From positions 1-57,710 of the forward strand of contig JALOAD010000020.1 in assembly GCA_023228995.1 (NCBI GenBank): 57,710 bases of DNA. The letters run 5' to 3'. The position numbers and the translations under genes were made by a program. Below the pieces are notes generated by a model. That model was not told where the DNA came from and did no database searches. It worked only from the letters and a program-made list of their open reading frames with translations. This document shows, piece by piece, positions 8,455-15,021 of the stretch (positions are counted from its first letter, which is position 1; the number at the start of each line of letters is the position of its first letter). This DNA is from JALOAD01 sp023228995 [NCBI: Candidatus Muiribacterium halophilum]. Its GTDB lineage: Bacteria > Muiribacteriota > Muiribacteriia > Muiribacteriales.

Positions 8455-9213
8455 TTAATTTGTTATCTGTCCAAAACCAAATGCTGTTTTTGCTCCAACT
8501 CCGCTATAATATGCAAATCTAAATAATTTATATACTTTTTTTCTTTCTTTTAATGATAGATTTTTTAATTCAAGAACTATTCTTCCTGTAAATCCTATCA
8601 AATCTATTTTTTTTAGATTAGATGTTTTAGTTTTTATATTTAAATAGCTAATTTGAATTCTCTCTGCTATTTCTTCTATATTTTGTATATTATATTCTTC
8701 TGATATTATTGAATTGTATTTTTTTACAATGCTTTTTAATATTAATCCCATATCTGGTATTACTATATGTGTTTTATTTTTTTTGAAAAATGTTGGACTT
8801 ATGAATCTTACTGTTATTTTTTCGAGTTCTGACTTTCCGTTATATTCAAGACTTTCTATTTCATCAATTCGTGAATATCTTGATTTTGAACTTTGTGCAA
8901 ATATTATATTTGTAATTTCAAATTCTTTTTTATCTATATTTATTTTTTTACTTTTAATTATAGTATCTATAAAAGCACTGTATATATTATCTTTTAAAAT
9001 TGTTATTCTTAATTTAACTATATTTTCTTCTCTTTCTTTAAAAAAAGGACTTATTGTAAATAATGTTTGTTGCGATTCATGCAGTTTTTCTGATAATTCA
9101 GGTGAGTTTTTTTCTATCATTTGCAAAAACCATGCATAAAGAGCGTAATTATAGTTTTTCTTTTTTAAATATTCTTGTGTATCTTTTATTTCTAATACAA
9201 TGCTATATAACAT
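8455..9213 (-). CDS. cas6: CRISPR RNA processing endoribonuclease Cas6
   Basis: This 252-aa Cas6 has the C-terminal Gly-rich loop GVGAKTAFGFGQITN that closes the family's second RAMP fold. An N-terminal His (H45, in KLHESQQT) is a candidate catalytic residue. It should cut the leftward pre-crRNA within the 37-bp repeat. It lies 10 bp after the sigma-54 activator gene, with a GAGGT site before its ATG, in the same operon. Confidence 0.88.
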   Translation of the reverse strand: MLYSIVLEIKDTQEYLKKKNYNYALYAWFLQMIEKNSPELSEKLHESQQTLFTISPFFKEREENIVKLRITILKDNIYSAFIDTIIKSKKINIDKKEFEITNIIFAQSSKSRYSRIDEIESLEYNGKSELEKITVRFISPTFFKKNKTHIVIPDMGLILKSIVKKYNSIISEEYNIQNIEEIAERIQISYLNIKTKTSNLKKIDLIGFTGRIVLELKNLSLKERKKVYKLFRFAYYSGVGAKTAFGFGQITN

Positions 9214-9223
9214 ATTTACCTCT

Positions 9224-10711
9224 TTATATTTTTTCTATTCTTTTTCTTAATGTATGACTTTTAACTTTTAAAAATTCTGCTGTTTTTGATACATTATTGT
9301 CAAAACTTGATAATGATTTATTATATATATCTTTTTCTATATTCTTTATATAATCATCAACTGATAAATTCTTTGAATTTCTTATTTCAAGATAATCTTT
9401 ATAATGATCTTTTTTATTTATTCTAATACTTTCAGGAAGAAGATCTATATTATCAATGTATGCACTTTCTGATATTATTAATAATCTTTTTATTGTGTTT
9501 TCAAGTTCTCTTACATTTCCTGACCATGAGTATGAGAGCATTTTTTCATAAATTTCTTCTGATAATTTAGAGTTTTTAATATATTCTTTGTTATATTTTT
9601 CCATAAAAAACTTTATTAGTAAAACTATATCGCTTCTTCTTTCTCTTAATGGTGGTATTTTAATAGTTACTATCGTTAATCTATGATAAAGATCTTCTCT
9701 AAATCTTCCTTTATTTATAAATTCTATTAGATTTCTATTTGTTGCTGTAACAAGTCTAAAATCAACTTTTTTTTCTTTTGTACTTCCAACTGATAAAAAT
9801 TTACCATCTTGTAAAATCCTTAATAATTTAGCTTGAAAAAACAATGGCATTTCTCCTATTTCATCCAAAAACAATGTTCCACCACTTGCTTCTTCTATAA
9901 GTCCTTTTTTTGATATAACCGCTCCTGTAAATGCACCTTTTTCATATCCGAATAATTCTGACTCAAATATACTTTCTGGAATTGCTGCACAGTTTATACT
10001 TACAAAGTTATTGTTTTTTCTATTACTTAAATCATGAATTTTTCTAGCGAATAATTCCTTTCCTGTACCTGATTCTCCTGTAATTAATACAGATTCATCA
10101 TAACCTGAAATTGCTCCTGCATACTCAAAACATTTTAGCATTTCAGGATGTTCTCCAATTATATCGCTAAATTTATCATGTAATAATTTTTTATTTTTTT
10201 TGAATTTTTGAAGACTTTGATTAATATTTTCTTTTTTGGAATCAATATTTATTCCAGGAAAACATACATTATCAATATGTATTTCTGAAAATTTATAAAC
10301 TCCATTGTTATACTGTGGTTCTGTTCCTTGTATTAAATATGCTGGAAGTAAACCTGCAAGTTTTAGCATTATCCAAACTGTTTTCATTTGAGCTGTTCCG
10401 GGATCTATATATACTGAAAATTCAGATTTTTTATTTTCATTTAATATTTCTTCAATATTTGATTTAACATTTATGAAAATTTCTGAATAATCTCTTGGGT
10501 CATTTAAAATTATTTTTTTATTTATTATATTTATATTTTCATTTTTGTATATTTCTTTTAAATTATATGCTTTATCTGATAATTCCTCTGCGTGAAATAC
10601 ATACACAATATCAAATTTTTTTTTATTAAGAAGAGATAAAACTGGTCCTTTTATTTTTTTGTCAGAGTATGGATCTCTATTACCAATCCATGTAATAAGT
10701 ATATTTTTCAT
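9224..10711 (-). CDS. CARF-AAA+-Fis sigma-54 activator, RtcR-like, in a type III-A operon
   Basis: This 495-aa enhancer-binding protein has three parts. Residues 1-155 form a Rossmann-like sensor with GNRDPY at 10-15 and [20 protein letters not shown] at 101-120, resembling the CARF-type N-terminal domain of RtcR. Residues 185-430 are a complete sigma-54 AAA+ domain: Walker A GESGTGKE (212-219), GAFTGA loop (259-264), Walker B TLFLDE (279-284), and arginines in FREDLYHRL. Residues 465-495 are a Fis-type helix-turn-helix. No receiver domain is present. CARF domains bind cyclic oligoadenylates or related nucleotides, so this protein could turn the Cas10 signal into sigma-54 transcription. It overlaps csm6 by four bases (ATGA). 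The domain calls are firm; the ligand is inferred. Confidence 0.88.
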   Translation of the reverse strand: MKNILITWIGNRDPYSDKKIKGPVLSLLNKKKFDIVYVFHAEELSDKAYNLKEIYKNENINIINKKIILNDPRDYSEIFINVKSNIEEILNENKKSEFSVYIDPGTAQMKTVWIMLKLAGLLPAYLIQGTEPQYNNGVYKFSEIHIDNVCFPGINIDSKKENINQSLQKFKKNKKLLHDKFSDIIGEHPEMLKCFEYAGAISGYDESVLITGESGTGKELFARKIHDLSNRKNNNFVSINCAAIPESIFESELFGYEKGAFTGAVISKKGLIEEASGGTLFLDEIGEMPLFFQAKLLRILQDGKFLSVGSTKEKKVDFRLVTATNRNLIEFINKGRFREDLYHRLTIVTIKIPPLRERRSDIVLLIKFFMEKYNKEYIKNSKLSEEIYEKMLSYSWSGNVRELENTIKRLLIISESAYIDNIDLLPESIRINKKDHYKDYLEIRNSKNLSVDDYIKNIEKDIYNKSLSSFDNNVSKTAEFLKVKSHTLRKRIEKI

Positions 10712-12192
10712 TTGTTTAATAATCCTTTTATCCTTGCTATTAAATTAGGGTATTTTTGTTTATAAATGAATTTATACATAATTTTTAACTGTTCAATAAA
10801 ATTAAAATCTTCAATTTCAATACTTCCTATATCTATAATATCATGTGCTAAATTATTCCTATATTCATTAATTATTAAGTAAATTTCTTTATGTTTATCA
10901 AAAAACACCTTAAATAGTTCTTTATCTTTGCTATTTTGATAAATATAAAATAGATTAATTAAAAAATTCGCATTGTTTGAGCTAGATTTATTCCATTTTT
11001 TAAAATCATTCCAAGGATCAATACTTAAATCTTTTAAAATATCATATTCTTTATTTTCCATTATTATTTTTGAATAAAAGTTATTAAGGTCTTGATTTTT
11101 TGCTAAAATATTTTTTTGCAAAGAATTATAATTTAAATCAGCTGATACATTAAAATAATTTTCATTTAATTTTAACACCATAGCTTCAAGAATACAGTTT
11201 ATTTTGATTATTAATTCTGTTATATTTTCTTTTTCAAAAAGATTTTCTATTAGAGAAAACAAGATTTGGATTTTATTATCTATTTTTTTCCAATCTTTAA
11301 TCATTATTTTTAATTTATCAAAATCTTTTATTTGATTACTGATTGAATATGTTTCAAATTCATTTGATAAAATATTCAAAGATTGTTTAAATCTATTTTG
11401 ATAAAAATTTAAAAGAAATTTTGAAATTATTGTTTTTTCTTTATTATCAGAAATTTGATAAAACTCTTCCATAACTGAATAATCTGTTATTTTTTTGTTA
11501 TTTTTTATTTCTTTTATATAACTTGATAAAAAATGTGTTTTCATCATATCTGCAAATTCTATAAAATTTACACTTTGCCCATTTTCATTATTAACTGAAT
11601 ACATAAATCTTATTTTTTTTGGTAAATTTATAGAAACCATTATCAATGAAAACATTAATGCAGGAGCTCCTGCTGTAGGACAAACAAAATGTAAATCACT
11701 TCTATTAGTAATATTATTTATCTTTTGCGATATTTTTTTATTATATTCTTCATAAGCAATTACATAATTAGTAGGATTTATAGCAATTTGAACAATTTCA
11801 AATTTACTGTTTTTCCCTTTAAAAAATAATTCAATAAGTTTACCACAATATTTTGTATCTTGAGCATGAAATCCTTTATCTAAAGCTTCTTGTTGTGTAA
11901 CAATAATTAAAGATTCTGTAACTATATCAGAATATTCATTTTTTAATTTATTAATATAAGAATTATATATTGGAAAAAGTTTTTCTTTATTTATTTTATA
12001 TTTATTTAATAACTCTTGATCATTATCTAAAATATTAAATATTTTTTTTGTAACTTCAAAATAGTTTTTTTTCGCCAAACTAACTATATCATCATCTAAT
12101 AAATTAAAATCATTAATAAAATGTGTTTTAAACTCATTAGGAATACTAAAATCATTTGTACCAATATTCGTAATTATAGATATTTTTTTCAT
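10708..12192 (-). CDS. csm6: Csm6-like CARF-HEPN ribonuclease
   Basis: This 494-aa protein has an N-terminal CARF-like Rossmann domain (about 1-215) with the ligand-loop motif CPTAGAPAL at 171-179. A long helical region follows, then a C-terminal HEPN domain whose catalytic R-x4-H motif is R445-NNLA-H450. Csm6 proteins are dimeric RNases switched on by cyclic oligoadenylate from Cas10 and cut RNA non-specifically. Sequence similarity to well-known Csm6 proteins is loose, but architecture and operon position agree. It is the first gene of the main operon and is translationally coupled to the sigma-54 activator gene. Confidence 0.8.
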   Translation of the reverse strand: MKKISIITNIGTNDFSIPNEFKTHFINDFNLLDDDIVSLAKKNYFEVTKKIFNILDNDQELLNKYKINKEKLFPIYNSYINKLKNEYSDIVTESLIIVTQQEALDKGFHAQDTKYCGKLIELFFKGKNSKFEIVQIAINPTNYVIAYEEYNKKISQKINNITNRSDLHFVCPTAGAPALMFSLIMVSINLPKKIRFMYSVNNENGQSVNFIEFADMMKTHFLSSYIKEIKNNKKITDYSVMEEFYQISDNKEKTIISKFLLNFYQNRFKQSLNILSNEFETYSISNQIKDFDKLKIMIKDWKKIDNKIQILFSLIENLFEKENITELIIKINCILEAMVLKLNENYFNVSADLNYNSLQKNILAKNQDLNNFYSKIIMENKEYDILKDLSIDPWNDFKKWNKSSSNNANFLINLFYIYQNSKDKELFKVFFDKHKEIYLIINEYRNNLAHDIIDIGSIEIEDFNFIEQLKIMYKFIYKQKYPNLIARIKGLLNK

Positions 12193-12221
12193 ATTTTCAA
12201 CCTTTATCGTTTTTTCTTATC

Positions 12222-12250
12222 ATTATAAACCTTTTATACAGAATAGTATA
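12222..12250 (-). promoter_or_regulatory. Weak candidate sigma-70 promoter for the csm6 operon
   Basis: On the minus strand TATAAT lies at 12227-12222, 30 bases upstream of the csm6-like ATG, a suitable -10 position. The hexamer 17 bases further up is TATACT, a poor -35 element. If real, it would give the Csm operon a basal promoter independent of the sigma-54 promoter further upstream. Confidence 0.3.
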
Positions 12251-12336
12251 ATAAAAACTAACTAACTAAAAACCGGAAGACTTATAAAATAAATTCTAAT
12301 TAAACTCTCTGATTAAATATCGCAACATATAGAAGC

Positions 12337-12361
12337 AAGAGGAGAATTTTTCTCTCCTCTT
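12337..12361. terminator. Hairpin between the exported-protein gene and csm6
   Basis: A perfect 9-bp stem (AAGAGGAGA / TCTCCTCTT) with a 7-base loop lies just after the stop of the 155-aa gene. The T-run that would make it an intrinsic terminator is on the plus-strand side. Leftward transcripts have GCTTCTATATG after the stem, so termination is probably leaky. Read-through from the sigma-54 promoter into csm6 is therefore possible. Confidence 0.5.
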
Positions 12362-12374
12362 TTAATAAACATTA

Positions 12375-12842
12375 CTAAATTCTATAATCTGTAAAAAATT
12401 TCCTAAACGCTTTTTCTATTGATAACGACTCAGCTTTTTTTGATATTTCATTAAAACCTCCTTTAAAATCAGAAAACAGATAACCTTCTTTAGATGAATT
12501 TTTAGTGTTTTCTTTATAAATTACATTACCCGTTTTGTCTGTAACCTTTAAAGTAGTTTCAGCATAACCAACATCATGAAACGCTCCAAACAATGGGTAT
12601 GCAATAAGCCAACCACCCCAATTAATGTTTCTTTTTGTTTTAACATCACTAAATATAGAAATATGCAAATCTGCATCTTCCTTGTTTTCAGTAATTTCAA
12701 AATCATTACTCTCAAGAATTGTATTAACCCTAGATTTTAAATCCTGTTCAGTTTTAGTAGAAATCTTTGTAATATACACCTTATCCGCAAAAACATTTGC
12801 CACCAAAAACAAACTAATAACAATTAAATAGATTTTTTTCAT
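12375..12842 (-). CDS. Exported protein of unknown function behind a sigma-54 promoter
   Basis: I do not recognise the family of this 155-aa protein. It has a clear signal peptide (KK, then a hydrophobic stretch ending NVFA before DKVYI), so it should be periplasmic or outer-membrane associated. The mature part is mixed, with a region KTEQDLKSRVNTILESNDFEI and a Gly/aromatic segment NWGGWLIAYPLFGAFHDVG, and it looks like a small alpha/beta envelope protein. It has GGAGG before the ATG. A near-consensus sigma-54 promoter ends 39 bases upstream, giving a leader of about 28 nt. It is on the same strand as, and 182 bp before, the csm6-like gene, so it may be a CARF-regulated output. Confidence 0.85.
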   Translation of the reverse strand: MKKIYLIVISLFLVANVFADKVYITKISTKTEQDLKSRVNTILESNDFEITENKEDADLHISIFSDVKTKRNINWGGWLIAYPLFGAFHDVGYAETTLKVTDKTGNVIYKENTKNSSKEGYLFSDFKGGFNEISKKAESLSIEKAFRKFFTDYRI

Positions 12843-12880
12843 TAATCCTCCTTTTTTTTTAAAATCTATACAAAAGTAAC

Positions 12881-12897
12881 AGCAAACTTTGTGCCAA
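12881..12897 (-). promoter_or_regulatory. Sigma-54 (-24/-12) promoter
   Basis: Reading the minus strand, TTGGCACAAAGTTTGCT matches the sigma-54 consensus YTGGCACG-N4-TTGCW, with only the -20 base differing. GG lies at 12895-12894 and GC at 12883-12882, with exact spacing. The predicted start is near 12870, giving a leader of about 28 nt with GGAGG before the ATG at 12842. I found no other match this good in the other gaps I searched. The only sigma-54 activator in the window is the CARF protein 2 kb downstream. Confidence 0.85.
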
Positions 12898-12959
12898 TAG
12901 TTTTTTTGGCTTAAACAAGGGATTTAATGAAATTTAAATAACAAAAAAAGTAAAAATTA

Positions 12960-12974
12960 TTAACCAGAAGTTAA
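12960..12974. promoter_or_regulatory. Candidate enhancer dyad for the sigma-54 promoter
   Basis: TTAAC-CAGAA-GTTAA is a perfect 5-5-5 dyad centred about 97 bases upstream of the predicted sigma-54 start. That is the distance at which dimeric Fis-type enhancer-binding proteins commonly bind. A single short dyad in AT-rich DNA can arise by chance, so this is only a candidate. Confidence 0.3.
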
Positions 12975-12989
12975 TTTTTTTTAATTGTG

Positions 12990-13252
12990 GGGTGTCGGTT
13001 CTTGACATTGACAATCTCAATCATTTATAAGCGTATATTAAACAGATTTGAACAATTCAATTATTAAAATTTCTGATATGATTAAATTCTAACAAGATAG
13101 ATTTCTATATTTAAGCTATAATTTGATAAATATTCTTGTATATTAAGCTAGAAATAGTAAAAAAGATCTGAGTATCAAATTCTCGACTTTATGTTTCCAC
13201 TTCACATATACTTATAAATGTTTTGTTTTGTCAATGTCAAGAACCGACACCC
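12990..13252. mobile_element. 263-bp MITE with perfect 25-bp terminal inverted repeats
   Basis: The left end starts GGGTGTCGGTTCTTGACATT and the right end is its exact reverse complement over 25 bases. The AT-rich interior has no gene. The element abuts the guaB stop codon and lies upstream of the sigma-54 promoter. No target duplication is evident. The ends resemble in pattern the terminal repeats of the RAYT element at 52216-53750 (GGGGTCGGTCC..., ending TTTACAAA), which suggests a related mobilising enzyme. Confidence 0.85.
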
Positions 13253-14740
13253 TTATTTTTTATAATTTGGTGCTTCTTTGGTTATTGTTATGTCATGTGG
13301 ATGTGCTTCTTTTAATCCTGCTGGGGATACTTTTGTAAATACTGAGTTTTTGTGGAATTCTTCTATTGTTTTTACTCCGCAATATCCCATTGAACTTCTT
13401 AATCCGCCTATGAACTGATATATTACATCTGCTATTGTTCCTGAATATGGTACCATTCCTTCTATTCCTTCTGGTACTAGTTTGCTATCTTCTACTTCAT
13501 CTTGAAAATATCGTTTTCTTGATCCTTCGCCTGTTTTCATTGCTGCTAGTGATCCCATTCCTCTGTATGCTACATATTTTCTGCCATTATATAAAATTTT
13601 TTCTCCTGGTGATTCTTCTGTTCCTGCAAAATTTGATCCCATCATTACTGTTGATGCTCCTGCTCCTATTGCTTTTGCTACATCTCCTGAATATCTTATT
13701 CCGCCATCTGCTATTACTGGGATTTTGCCTCTTAATGCTTTTGAACATTCATATATTGCTGTTATTTGTGGAATTCCAACTCCTGCAACAACTCTTGTTG
13801 TGCATATTGAACCTGGTCCTATTCCTACTTTTACTCCATCTGCTCCTGCATTGTATAGGTCTAATGCTGCTTGCGATGTTGCTATATTTCCTGCTATGAT
13901 TTGAATGTTACTGTATTTATCTTTTACTTTTTTTAATGTTTCTAAAACTCCTTTGGTATGTCCATGTGCTGTGTCTATAATTATTACATCAACTTTTTCT
14001 TTTATGAGTTTGTCTATTCTGTCATAATCATGTACTGATACTGCTGCTCCACATATTAATCTATGTTTTTCATCTACATTCATAATTGCTGGTGCTTTTG
14101 CTACAATTCCTTTTATGTCATTTAAACAGAATAATCCTGCTAATTTATTATCTTTATCTACGACAGGGAGTTTTGATATTTTTTTTTCAAGCATTATTCC
14201 ATAGGCTTTATTAAAATTAATGTTTTTTTCAGAATATACTACTTTGCTTGTCATATGCTTTTTTACTGTATCTTTGTAATCAACTACAAATTTCATATCA
14301 TGTGATGTGAAAATTCCTTTTAATCTTTGGGTATTTCTTTCAATTACTGGAAATGATGAAAAATTGTATTCTTTGCTTACTTTCATATTGAAAATTTCTT
14401 CAATTGTATTATCCTCATATATAAATACTGGTTTTTCTATAAAACCATTAAGAAATTTTTTGACTTTGGCTACTTGTAAACTTTGTTCTTCAATTGTCAT
14501 ATTTTTGTGAATTATTCCAATGCAACCTAATCTTGCAAGTTCAGTTGCCATTTTCCATTCAGTGACAGTATCCATAGCTGCTGATACAAATGGATTGAAA
14601 AGTTCGATTTTTGAAGTTAATTTAGTTTTAAGAATTGTTTCTTTAGGTAAAACTTCTGAATATTGCACAACCAAAGATACATCATCAAAAGTTAGTCCAT
14701 TAAATGGGAAATTGTTCATGAAAGGATCTATTTTGAACAT
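13253..14740 (-). CDS. guaB: Inosine-5'-monophosphate dehydrogenase
   Basis: GuaB catalyses the NAD-dependent oxidation of IMP to XMP, the committed step of GMP synthesis. The 495-aa protein has the TIM-barrel start ([12 protein letters not shown]) and two CBS domains inserted at about 95-215. The catalytic loop [15 protein letters not shown] has the nucleophile C313, and the [10 protein letters not shown] flap follows. Four codons of in-frame sequence precede the chosen ATG but carry its GGAGG site, so I took the start at 14740. The TAA directly abuts the MITE. Confidence 0.97.
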   Translation of the reverse strand: MFKIDPFMNNFPFNGLTFDDVSLVVQYSEVLPKETILKTKLTSKIELFNPFVSAAMDTVTEWKMATELARLGCIGIIHKNMTIEEQSLQVAKVKKFLNGFIEKPVFIYEDNTIEEIFNMKVSKEYNFSSFPVIERNTQRLKGIFTSHDMKFVVDYKDTVKKHMTSKVVYSEKNINFNKAYGIMLEKKISKLPVVDKDNKLAGLFCLNDIKGIVAKAPAIMNVDEKHRLICGAAVSVHDYDRIDKLIKEKVDVIIIDTAHGHTKGVLETLKKVKDKYSNIQIIAGNIATSQAALDLYNAGADGVKVGIGPGSICTTRVVAGVGIPQITAIYECSKALRGKIPVIADGGIRYSGDVAKAIGAGASTVMMGSNFAGTEESPGEKILYNGRKYVAYRGMGSLAAMKTGEGSRKRYFQDEVEDSKLVPEGIEGMVPYSGTIADVIYQFIGGLRSSMGYCGVKTIEEFHKNSVFTKVSPAGLKEAHPHDITITKEAPNYKK

Positions 14741-14772
14741 TATTACCTCCATAATCAGAGTGTAAAATCTTG

Positions 14773-14922
14773 AGAGTATGTTGAAAAAGTCTGTTTTCTT
14801 TTTTCAAAATTAACTTTAAAAATAAACAGCATGGTCAGGCCGACCTATGTAACCTAATTTTAGAGCTCGGCACAGACCCTATTTTGTATCAATGTTTATT
14901 TTTTAAGTTTTTCAACAGCCTC
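14773..14922 (+). repeat. 148-bp structured repeat, copy B
   Basis: This is the second copy of the element at 2480-2626, in the same orientation. It has GTTGAAAAAGT at the left end, the GGTCAGGCCGACC hairpin, GCTCGGCACAGACCC, and TTTTTCAACAGCC at the right. It lies just upstream of guaB, between it and the next gene on the same strand, so it may sit in the 5' region of guaB. Confidence 0.85.
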
Positions 14923-14971
14923 TTAATAATTAACATAATAAAACAAAGTTAAGTAGAGGTCAAATTAGTAT

Positions 14972-15008
14972 AAGGCTGTTAAAAAATATTTTCTTTTTCA
15001 ACAGCCTC
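14972..15008. repeat. Miniature derivative of the 148-bp repeat
   Basis: Only the two ends of the element remain: AGGCTGTTAAAAAATA joined directly to TTCTTTTTCAACAGCCT, giving a 37-bp near-palindrome. It lies just past the stop of the lipoprotein gene and could form a strong hairpin in that transcript's 3' end. Confidence 0.75.
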
Positions 15009-15021
15009 GGTACATAGTGCT

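Noticed and set aside
10708-12192. Classification of the csm6-like gene as a Card1/Can2-type nuclease
   Set aside because: The C-terminus has the HEPN R-x4-H motif and no PD-D/ExK pattern.
14741-15021. Purine riboswitch upstream of guaB
   Set aside because: Only about 30 bases separate the start from a dispersed repeat, and no purine aptamer core was seen.
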